From an uncultured Collinsella sp. (GTDB taxonomy: Bacteria; Actinomycetota; Coriobacteriia; Coriobacteriales; Coriobacteriaceae): DNA of 9,480 nt. Below the pieces are notes generated by a model. It did not search any database. It saw nothing but the letters and a program-made list of their open reading frames with translations, and was not told the DNA's origin. Position 1 is the stretch's first letter. Every line of letters begins with the position of its first letter. The stretch spans positions 1 to 9,480 of the forward strand of contig CABSBA010000048.1 of NCBI GenBank assembly GCA_902475825.1. Reading direction: 5' to 3'. Made by a program: the position numbers and the translations under genes. Of this stretch, positions 1 to 4,965 are shown piece by piece.

Positions 1-2
1 TT

Positions 3-116
3 AAGCCTTTCTTTAGCGCTTCTTTGCAGCAGCCGCGGCATAATACTGCCAGCGCACGGGACCTAGCAGCACACCCCGTGCGCAACCTTTTGGTGGACAT
101 CGAGGAGGCCGCATAA
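3..116 (+). CDS. 3' end of an unidentified rightward gene (partial)
   Basis: One frame is open from the left edge to a TAA at 114-116 and reads as a plausible protein tail of about 37 residues, ending in NLLVDIEEAA. It has a mixed, non-repetitive composition with an acidic C-terminus, unlike the proline- or alanine-rich strings of the other frames here. The start lies outside the window and no domain can be recognised, so no function is offered. It would converge on the aldolase gene, with the strong hairpin at 266-315 between them. It could be a chance open frame, because 37 codons is short in high-GC DNA. Confidence 0.35.
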   Translation, partial: KPFFSASLQQPRHNTASARDLAAHPVRNLLVDIEEAA

Positions 117-390
117 GCATGCATTCTTCCAATGCTGTAGCACGACAGCCATCCCTAAAACATGCAAACCTTTTCTCCTTCCCCCCCGACACAGAGAAAC
201 GGCCTCCTCGACTCCCCAACCCCAAAACCCAAACGCTCAACCGACCAGAGCCCATTCCGCAGCGCGAAGGCCCCCGTTGCCAACGCTTCGTAGAAGCGAG
301 GCAACGGGGGCCTTCATGCGCGAGGACGTTTTGGAAACTGAGTACGGGGACCCGTCCAAGCCGTCCGGTGGGATCAGAGTACCCTTGCTG
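117..390. other. gene-free stretch between converging genes
   Basis: No convincing gene is present. The stretch holds a pyrimidine- and C-rich segment (about 150-245) and the long hairpin at 266-315. The 75 bases next to the aldolase stop codon (316-390) show no clear structure. An open frame starting at 119 is proline-rich and runs through the hairpin and into the aldolase gene, so it was not accepted. Confidence 0.5.
266..315. terminator. 22-bp nested hairpin, probable bidirectional transcription end
   Basis: A perfect 16-bp outer stem (266-281 with 300-315; the left arm begins GAAGGCCCCCG) surrounds a 6-bp inner stem (CGCTTC 284-289 with GAAGCG 293-298) with a 3-base loop. Neither strand has a T-run after the stem, so it is not a textbook intrinsic terminator. 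Its position downstream of two converging genes, 75 bases past the aldolase stop, still makes transcript termination or 3'-end protection the likely role. Confidence 0.6.
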
Positions 391-1248
391 TTACTCTGCC
401 TTGCCCACAGAGTTGAGGTTGGTCATGCGGATCTTAACCAGCTCGGTGATCTCACGCATGCCCTCCTTGGCCGGCTTCTTGGGGTCGAAGCAGGCGGGGT
501 TCTCGGCCATGTAGGCCATGAAGCCCTTGGTGTAGGCCTGACGCAGCTCGGTAGCGTAGTTAACCTTGCAGATGCCGTTCTTCACAGCCTCGGCAACCTG
601 CTCATCGGGCACACCAGAGGTGCCGTGCAGAACCAGCGGCACGTCGACGGCGTCGCGGATGGCCTTGACCACGGACTGCTCGATGTGCGGATCGCTCGTG
701 TACACGCCGTGGCTGGTGCCAACGCCAATGGCCAGCGAGGTGCAGCCGGTGCGCTCGACGAACTCCTTGGCCTCAACAGGATCGGTGTAGGGGCTCTCGC
801 CCTCAACCGCGGGACCGTCGTCCTCCTTGCCGCCAACCTTGCCGAGCTCGGCCTCGACGGGCACGCCCATGGCGCGGCCAGCATCGGCGACGGACTTGGT
901 CAGGGCGATGTTATCCTCGAAAGACTCGTGCGAACCGTCGATCATGACAGAGGTGTAGCCAGTGCGGAAAGCCTGCATGCAGCGGTCATAGCCATCGCCG
1001 TGATCGAGGTGCAGAGCGACGGGCACGGAAGCGCGCTCGGCGGCAGCCTTGACCATGCCGTAGAAGTAGTCCAGACCAGCGGTCTTAATGGTGCCCGGGG
1101 TGGTCTGCATGATGACGGGGGACTTGGTCTCCTCGGCAGCGGCCAGAACGGCCATAACAAACTCGAGGTTCTCGACGTTGAACGCGCCGACGGCGTAGTG
1201 GCCGGCCTGAGCGTCCTTGAGCATCTTTTCGGTGGTAACAAGTGCCAT
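391..1248 (-). CDS. class II ketose-1,6-bisphosphate aldolase (GatY/KbaY/Fba type)
   Basis: This is a zinc-dependent cytoplasmic aldolase that cleaves tagatose- or fructose-1,6-bisphosphate into dihydroxyacetone phosphate and glyceraldehyde-3-phosphate. The 285 residues match the length of E. coli KbaY/GatY (about 285). The visible active site is the HLDHG motif (residues 80-84; proton donor D82, zinc ligand H83), EAELG (132-136), H180 in the GTSHG motif, H208 in LVLHGTSG, and the phosphate-binding NYATEL segment (230-235). The start chosen (ATG at 1246-1248) follows a GGAGAGGAG ribosome site and fits the family N-terminus. An in-frame ATG at 1335 would add 29 basic residues of low plausibility. 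The gene diverges from a DeoR-family regulator, which probably controls it. Overall similarity leans towards the tagatose-type subgroup, but no gatZ/kbaZ partner or PTS is in view. Many genomes use such proteins as the glycolytic enzyme, so the substrate is undecided. Confidence 0.9.
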   Translation of the reverse strand: MALVTTEKMLKDAQAGHYAVGAFNVENLEFVMAVLAAAEETKSPVIMQTTPGTIKTAGLDYFYGMVKAAAERASVPVALHLDHGDGYDRCMQAFRTGYTSVMIDGSHESFEDNIALTKSVADAGRAMGVPVEAELGKVGGKEDDGPAVEGESPYTDPVEAKEFVERTGCTSLAIGVGTSHGVYTSDPHIEQSVVKAIRDAVDVPLVLHGTSGVPDEQVAEAVKNGICKVNYATELRQAYTKGFMAYMAENPACFDPKKPAKEGMREITELVKIRMTNLNSVGKAE

Positions 1249-1305
1249 GAGCGTTTGCTCCTCTCCCTCGCCCGCATCTGGACATCGGGCGTAGTTGTTC
1301 ACAAG

Positions 1306-1364
1306 GCGTTTTACCTTGCGTTTTACTGCGCCCATTGTATGAAATTCAGCGTCTTTGCACGTGC
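1306..1364 (-). promoter_or_regulatory. aldolase promoter region with direct repeat and palindrome
   Basis: On the minus strand a good -10 box TACAAT lies at 1339-1334. The position 17 bases upstream is not a good -35 (ACGTGC). It lies in the perfect palindrome GCACGTGC (1357-1364). Just downstream of the expected transcript start, the 9-base word GCGTTTTAC (plus-strand reading) occurs twice, at 1306-1314 and 1318-1326, with a 12-base period. Direct repeats over the start site, facing a divergent DeoR-family gene, are what a repressor site could look like. The weak -35 overlapped by a palindrome may mean an activator. These assignments are inferred by eye. Confidence 0.4.
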
Positions 1365-1383
1365 GAGATATTGAACGAAAATA
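1355..1383 (+). promoter_or_regulatory. possible promoter of the DeoR-family regulator
   Basis: A -35-like TTGCAC (1355-1360) and a weak -10-like GAAAAT (1377-1382) are separated by 16 bases. The -35 overlaps the GCACGTGC palindrome, so the two divergent promoters would share control DNA. The match is weak, and a start site cannot be fixed from sequence alone. Confidence 0.25.
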
Positions 1384-1427
1384 GAGTCAACACAATTCCT
1401 GCAAATTTAGCTGAGAATGGAGCAGAC

Positions 1428-2231
1428 ATGGCCCAAGCTACCAACCGTGCTTTTGCCGACGAACGCCGTACCGCCATCATGGAAATGCTCGAGCATAATG
1501 CCTCGGTACAGGTAGCAGAAATCGCCCAAACCTTTGGCGTGTCCTCCGTCACCGCCCGCGCCGACCTGGACGCGCTCGCCGAAGCAGGCAAGTTGCGCCG
1601 CACGCATGGTGGCGCCGTGTCGCTCCATAAACGCCTGACCGTCTCCACGCAGGATCGCCGCATCAATGTCAACGTCGCCGCCAAGCAGGCCATCGCACAA
1701 AGCGCCATCGAGCTCGTCAATGACGGCGACACGCTGCTCGTCGACTCGGGCACCACGGCGCTCGAGTTTGTCCGGCTCCTCGATCAGCGCAACGGCATCA
1801 CCGTTATCACGGCCGACATTACCATCGCCGATTATATCGACGAGAGCATGCCCTCGGTCGATGTCGTCATGCTGGGCGGGGCACTGCGCAAAGGTCATCG
1901 CTATCTGTACGGCCCACTTACCATGCAGGCGCTCCAAATGGTCCACGCCGACCTTGCCGTCATGTGCCCTGGCGCTTTTGTTCCCGGCTGCGGCTTTACG
2001 ACCGACTTTCCGCAGATGGCAGAGACCAAAACGGCGATGATCGCCGCGGCCCATCAAAGCGTCGCCCTCATGGACGCCAGCAAGGTTAACGGACGCGGCA
2101 TGTACCGCTTTGCTGAGCTTGCCGATGTCGACACCATCGTGATGGACCGTGACCCCGATCATGCCGTCGCCACCTCAATCGCCGAGGCCACCGACAGCGC
2201 ACGTCCAGCCCTCATCATCGCCGGCGCTTAA
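1428..2231 (+). CDS. DeoR/GlpR-family transcriptional regulator
   Basis: This 267-residue protein has the DeoR family layout and usual length. An N-terminal winged helix-turn-helix (about residues 10-65) carries the signature VAEIAQTFGVSSVTARADL and ends in the family's RTHGGAV motif (58-64). A C-terminal phosphosugar-binding domain, related to sugar-phosphate isomerases, carries DGDTLLVDSGTT (99-110), VVMLGGALR (146-154) and ALMDASKV (213-220). Such proteins usually repress sugar genes until a phosphorylated sugar binds. The start at 1428 has GGAG about 7 bases upstream and fits the family, and an in-frame ATG at 1335 lies too far upstream. It diverges from the aldolase, its likely target, and probably regulates itself through the shared spacer. 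The effector is unknown; tagatose or fructose phosphates are guesses from the neighbour. Confidence 0.88.
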   Translation: MAQATNRAFADERRTAIMEMLEHNASVQVAEIAQTFGVSSVTARADLDALAEAGKLRRTHGGAVSLHKRLTVSTQDRRINVNVAAKQAIAQSAIELVNDGDTLLVDSGTTALEFVRLLDQRNGITVITADITIADYIDESMPSVDVVMLGGALRKGHRYLYGPLTMQALQMVHADLAVMCPGAFVPGCGFTTDFPQMAETKTAMIAAAHQSVALMDASKVNGRGMYRFAELADVDTIVMDRDPDHAVATSIAEATDSARPALIIAGA

Positions 2232-2236
2232 ACAAA

Positions 2237-2273
2237 AACCACCACAAAGGTGCCTGTCCCCTTTGTGGTGGTT
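2237..2273 (-). terminator. intrinsic terminator of fprA, probably also serving the deoR-type gene
   Basis: A perfect 14-bp stem pairs 2237-2250 (AACCACCACAAAGG) with 2260-2273 around a 9-base loop. On the minus strand the stem is followed by TTTTTGTTT, a classical U-tract, so it terminates the leftward fprA transcript 33 bases after its stop. On the plus strand, where it begins six bases after the regulator's stop, there is no U-tract; it may still work in that direction. Confidence 0.85.
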
Positions 2274-2305
2274 GTGATGGTTGAGCGTCAAAAGTGAACG
2301 TGTCG

Positions 2306-3466
2306 CTACTTGGAGAGCTCGTCGGCAAGGGCCTCGATCTGAGCGCGCGAGGCGTCGTTGAGCGAGCCCAGCACAGTCACCTTGTTCTGCGTCAGGGTGA
2401 TGTCCTTCATGCCCTCGATCTCCTTGGTCATAACCTTGGCAGCTGCGGGCGCCCAGGAACCGGACTCGACAAGCGCCACGGTGCGGTTCTGGTAGGCATG
2501 CTCGGCGAGCGTGTGGATAAAGGTGCTCATGCACGGGAAGATCTCGCCCTGATAGGTAATGGAGGCGAGCACCAGACGGTCGTAGCGGAACGCATCCTCA
2601 ACGGCCTCGGCCATGTCGTCGCGAGCCAGGTCAAAGACGGAGACCTTCTGGCCGCGAGCCTCGAGCGCAGATGCGAGCTCCTCGACGGCAGCCTTCAGAT
2701 GGCCATACACGCTCGCATAGGCGATCGTGATGCCCTCGTCCTCGGGCTGATAGCTCGACCAGGTGTTATAGGTGTCGAGGTAGTAGCCCAGGTTCTCGGT
2801 CAGCACGGGGCCGTGGAGCGGGCAGATGATCTGAATGTCCAGGTCGGCGGCCTTCTTGAGAACGGCCTGCACGAACTTGCCGAACTTACCGACGATGCCA
2901 AAGTAGTAGCGGCGAGCCTCGCAAGCCCAGCCCTCGGGATCCTCGATGTCGTTGGCGCCAAACTTGCCAAAGCCGTCGGCACTAAAGAGCACCTTGTCGG
3001 TGGACTCGTAGGAGAAAATCACCTCGGGCCAGTGAACGTTGGGGGCGCCGATAAAGGTCAGGCTGTGGCCGCCCAGATCGAGCACATCGCCCTCTTTGAC
3101 GACCATTTTGCGCTCGGGGAAATCGGTGCCAAAGTAGTTGACCATCATGCGGAAAGCACCCATGCTGGCCACGATCTGCGCCTGGGGATAGCGCTCCATA
3201 AAGGCAGCGATACCGGCGGAGTGATCGGGCTCCATGTGATGGACGACCAGGTAGTCGGGCGTACGGCCATCGAGCACGGCCTCGAGGTTGCCGAGCCACT
3301 CGTCGACAAAGCCAGCGTCAACCGAATCGGCGACAGCGATTTTATCGCCCAAGATAACGTAGCTGTTGTATGCCATACCGTTCTCGGACACGTCGTACTG
3401 GCCCTCGAACAGGTCAATGTCGTGATCGTCGACACCGATGTAGCGGATATCCTTGGTGATCTCCAT
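2306..3466 (-). CDS. fprA: flavodiiron protein (FprA, A-type flavoprotein)
   Basis: This soluble enzyme reduces O2 to water and/or NO to N2O, protecting anaerobes from these gases. The 386 residues comprise a metallo-beta-lactamase-like domain (about 1-245) followed by a flavodoxin FMN domain (about 246-386). The diiron ligands are all visible: H77, E79, D81 and H82 in HMEPDH, H145 in PNVHWPE, D164 in FSADGFG and H218 in CPLHGP. FMN-binding segments are YASVYGH (250-256), SITYQGEIFP (302-311) and SGSWAP (335-340). There is no C-terminal rubredoxin or flavin reductase extension, so a separate electron donor is needed; none is nearby. The start at 3464-3466 has AGGAGG about 9 bases upstream. 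A 21-residue longer start would run through the promoter repeats. It is a single-gene unit. Whether it prefers O2 or NO cannot be read from sequence. Confidence 0.93.
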   Translation of the reverse strand: MEITKDIRYIGVDDHDIDLFEGQYDVSENGMAYNSYVILGDKIAVADSVDAGFVDEWLGNLEAVLDGRTPDYLVVHHMEPDHSAGIAAFMERYPQAQIVASMGAFRMMVNYFGTDFPERKMVVKEGDVLDLGGHSLTFIGAPNVHWPEVIFSYESTDKVLFSADGFGKFGANDIEDPEGWACEARRYYFGIVGKFGKFVQAVLKKAADLDIQIICPLHGPVLTENLGYYLDTYNTWSSYQPEDEGITIAYASVYGHLKAAVEELASALEARGQKVSVFDLARDDMAEAVEDAFRYDRLVLASITYQGEIFPCMSTFIHTLAEHAYQNRTVALVESGSWAPAAAKVMTKEIEGMKDITLTQNKVTVLGSLNDASRAQIEALADELSK

Positions 3467-3482
3467 CAGGCAAAGCCTCCTA

Positions 3483-3535
3483 GATAGACAAAAGAACCCG
3501 TCTATCATAACACTCGGCTGCATAGCCACGGCTAT
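3483..3535 (-). promoter_or_regulatory. fprA promoter with two inverted repeats
   Basis: Read on the minus strand, a -10 box TATGAT lies at 3509-3504, but the expected -35 position has no TTGACA-like word. That position falls in the inverted repeat ATAGCC-AC-GGCTAT (3522-3535). A second inverted repeat, GATAGAC-N10-GTCTATC (3483-3506), overlaps the -10 and spans the expected transcript start. The layout suggests an activator at -35 and an operator or leader stem at +1. The regulator is unknown. Confidence 0.45.
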
Positions 3536-3564
3536 CCGCCAGCATCCTTATCGATTGTTATTGA

Positions 3565-3580
3565 GGCGGAATATACCGCC
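3565..3580 (-). terminator. small hairpin after the LacI-type gene, possible weak terminator
   Basis: GGCGG (3565-3569) pairs with CCGCC (3576-3580) around a 6-base A/T loop, 15 bases past the regulator's stop codon. On the minus strand it is followed by TCAATAACAAT, which is AT-rich but has no T-run. It is a candidate terminator separating the regulator from fprA, or another protein site. Confidence 0.3.
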
Positions 3581-3595
3581 GTTGACCTGCACAAA

Positions 3596-4627
3596 CTATG
3601 AGCGTGGTATCGCCGTGCTATGTCGAATAATGAGCTGGCCGGGAATACGGATGGCAACGGTTTTGCCCGTCGTACCCGCCTCGGGAACTGCATGCTCAAA
3701 CACCTCGCGTCCGCGCTGATGTAGATCGAATCGCACGGTCGTGAGCTCGTTATGCGCGACAAAGTCGTCGAGCGAGTCATCGACGCCCACCACGCTTACG
3801 TCCTCGGGCACACGCAGGCCGCTATCGCGCAGCGCCGCAATTGCGCCGTTTGCCATCTGGTCGTTTGCCGCGTAAATCGCCGTCATGGTGCGGTCGTGCT
3901 CGGCCAGGTACCTGCCGGCCTCGTAGCCGCTGTTGGCAGACCAGTCGCCCTCGAGCGGCTCTGCCGGCTCGATGTGTTTACGCTCGAGTGCATCCCGCCA
4001 ACCGGCGCGGCGAAATTGTTCGTCGACCGAGAACGACGGGCCGCCAATATAGCGAATCTGCTCGTGCCCCAGCTCAAACAGGTGATCCATAAGCAATAGC
4101 GAGCAGCCGTAATGGTCGGAATCGACCGTGGTCACCCGCGGGTGCGCGTACATGGTAACGATGACCGTGCCAATGCCCGGCAACGGATCAAACGTCTCAA
4201 AATCGGGCGCCATGCGACTCATGCCGATGATGATGCCGTCCACCGGCAATGCGGCCATGCGACGCGTGGCCTCGGCAAGCGAAAACTCCTCGGTCTTGGA
4301 CATCTCGACCAGCGTGATGGCGCAATTATGCTCGCGAGCAGCGCTGGCGATGCCGTCAATCATTGAGAGGTTGCCAAACTTGGTGACATCGTTGACGCAC
4401 AGGCCGACCGAATGGTATCGACCGTCGCGCAGCGAGCGACCGGCATAACTCGGACGAAAGCCGAGCTCTTGCATAGCGGACTGCACGCGCTGGCGCGTCT
4501 GCTCGTTAACGTTGGGCAAGCCGTTGGCGACGCGCGAAACCGTCTGCTGCGAAACGCCAGCAGCGCGGGCGACGTCGGCCATGGAGACCGGACGCGTACC
4601 TGTATCGTTGGACGGGCGCCTTGCCAC
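3596..4627 (-). CDS. LacI/GalR-family transcriptional regulator, probable galactose repressor
   Basis: This 343-residue protein has the full LacI-family layout. The N-terminal helix-turn-helix (16-36) contains MADVARAAGVSQQTVSRVANG's core VSQQTVSRV (25-33), and the hinge region is around 60-72 (AGRSLRDGR). A periplasmic-binding-protein-like effector domain (about 73-335) includes the usual landmarks VDSD (168-171), AANDQMA (253-259) and VGVDDSLDD (280-288). The start is a GTG at 4625-4627 with AAGGTG about 5 bases upstream. Starting instead at M16 would cut into the DNA-binding domain. The gene diverges from galK-galT across a spacer with three matching operators, so it most likely represses galKT and itself until galactose or a galactose metabolite binds. 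The effector is an inference from context. Confidence 0.88.
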   Translation of the reverse strand: MARRPSNDTGTRPVSMADVARAAGVSQQTVSRVANGLPNVNEQTRQRVQSAMQELGFRPSYAGRSLRDGRYHSVGLCVNDVTKFGNLSMIDGIASAAREHNCAITLVEMSKTEEFSLAEATRRMAALPVDGIIIGMSRMAPDFETFDPLPGIGTVIVTMYAHPRVTTVDSDHYGCSLLLMDHLFELGHEQIRYIGGPSFSVDEQFRRAGWRDALERKHIEPAEPLEGDWSANSGYEAGRYLAEHDRTMTAIYAANDQMANGAIAALRDSGLRVPEDVSVVGVDDSLDDFVAHNELTTVRFDLHQRGREVFEHAVPEAGTTGKTVAIRIPGQLIIRHSTAIPRS

Positions 4628-4720
4628 AGGATCACCTTCACCCTTGCGAGATCTGAATAGCGTGAATGCCGGCCCGGGCAGGAGTTTAGCCCGCGCCGAG
4701 GCCCGCTATCGTCGGACGCA

Positions 4721-4734
4721 TGTTAACGTACTCT
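4721..4734. promoter_or_regulatory. LacI-type operator 1
   Basis: TGTTAACGTACTCT matches the other two copies except at its last base. The consensus TGTTAACGTACTCA has inverted TG/CA ends around a central ACGT, the symmetric-with-central-CG form usual for LacI-family sites. It lies closest to the regulator gene, just downstream of the regulator's candidate promoter, so autorepression is likely. Confidence 0.65.
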
Positions 4735-4739
4735 ACTTT

Positions 4740-4790
4740 TTCAATCCGCATCTCTTCTGCTTTATAAGTCCATACGGCAATACCGTTCAC
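4740..4790. promoter_or_regulatory. AT-rich box with candidate divergent promoters
   Basis: On the plus strand TTCAAT (4740-4745) and TATAAG (4763-4768) are 17 bases apart, pointing at galK. On the minus strand GTGAAC (4790-4785) and TATAAA (4766-4761) are 18 bases apart, pointing at the regulator. The -10 boxes overlap on opposite strands, so the two polymerases would compete. The -35 matches are poor. Which of these is used is not known. Confidence 0.35.
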
Positions 4791-4825
4791 GGCTGAATTT
4801 CTACCGATTACCAGATTCTCAAAAA

Positions 4826-4853
4826 GTGACAAGCGTTGTGCTATGAGTACGTT
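4826..4853 (+). promoter_or_regulatory. alternative galK promoter overlapping operator 2
   Basis: GTGACA (4826-4831) and TACGTT (4848-4853) are 16 bases apart. The -10 lies inside operator 2, so a bound repressor would block polymerase directly. The -35 is good and the -10 is weak. This would give a leader of about 105 bases containing the hairpin at 4871-4900 and operator 3. Confidence 0.35.
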
Positions 4854-4857
4854 AGCA
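4844..4857. promoter_or_regulatory. LacI-type operator 2
   Basis: TGAGTACGTTAGCA is the same motif as operators 1 and 3, in the opposite orientation. The flanks extend the symmetry to a 20-base site (4841-4860) with perfect CTATG/CATAG ends around the central ACGT. Its centre is 123 bases from operator 1 and 64 bases (about six helical turns) from operator 3. Confidence 0.72.
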
Positions 4858-4870
4858 TAGCCCGTAACGT

Positions 4871-4900
4871 GCGGCATCGTGAACACTTGGTTCATGCCGC
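4871..4900 (+). other. hairpin in the galK leader between operators 2 and 3
   Basis: GCGGCAT (4871-4877) pairs with ATGCCGC (4894-4900), and inside it GAAC (4881-4884) pairs with GTTC (4890-4893) around a 5-base loop, with a 3-base bulge CGT on the left arm. The 11 paired bases would form in RNA if transcription starts upstream. The following bases TTCAAGTTGTT are fairly T-rich but are not a true U-tract. Confidence 0.45.
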
Positions 4901-4907
4901 TTCAAGT

Positions 4908-4921
4908 TGTTAACGTACTCA
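4908..4921. promoter_or_regulatory. LacI-type operator 3
   Basis: TGTTAACGTACTCA lies 44 bases upstream of the galK start and shares 13 of 14 bases with operator 1. It sits upstream of the galK ribosome site (AAGGAAAGGA) and could block initiation or elongation, or form a loop with the other two copies. Confidence 0.7.
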
Positions 4922-4965
4922 TAACGGCGCAAAACTTACCCGTACGCGCCAAGGAAAGGACTCCG

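Larger units (their letters stand above)
4628..4965. promoter_or_regulatory. divergent control region of the LacI-type gene and galKT
   Basis: This 338-bp spacer contains no gene. It holds three operator copies, an AT-rich divergent promoter box near 4740-4790, another candidate galK promoter overlapping operator 2, and a leader hairpin at 4871-4900. Each is listed separately. The part next to the regulator gene (4628-4720) is GC-rich leader with no clear signal. Confidence 0.6.

Noticed and set aside
13..255. 80-codon leftward open frame ending in AAAAAKKR
   Set aside because: It opposes the more protein-like rightward tail, has an odd glycine-, arginine- and cysteine-rich composition, and shows no ribosome site or recognisable domain.
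119..514. 131-codon rightward open frame after an AGGAGG-like word
   Set aside because: It is proline- and arginine-rich low-complexity sequence that runs through the long hairpin and into the aldolase gene on the other strand. The AGGAGG word belongs to the end of the upstream partial frame and is followed by that frame's stop.
277..1374. 365-codon rightward open frame across the aldolase gene
   Set aside because: It is the antisense image of a clearly recognised aldolase. Long antisense frames are expected in GC-rich genes.
2294..3487. 397-codon rightward open frame across fprA
   Set aside because: It is antisense to a flavodiiron gene in which every metal ligand is present, and it has no family features of its own.
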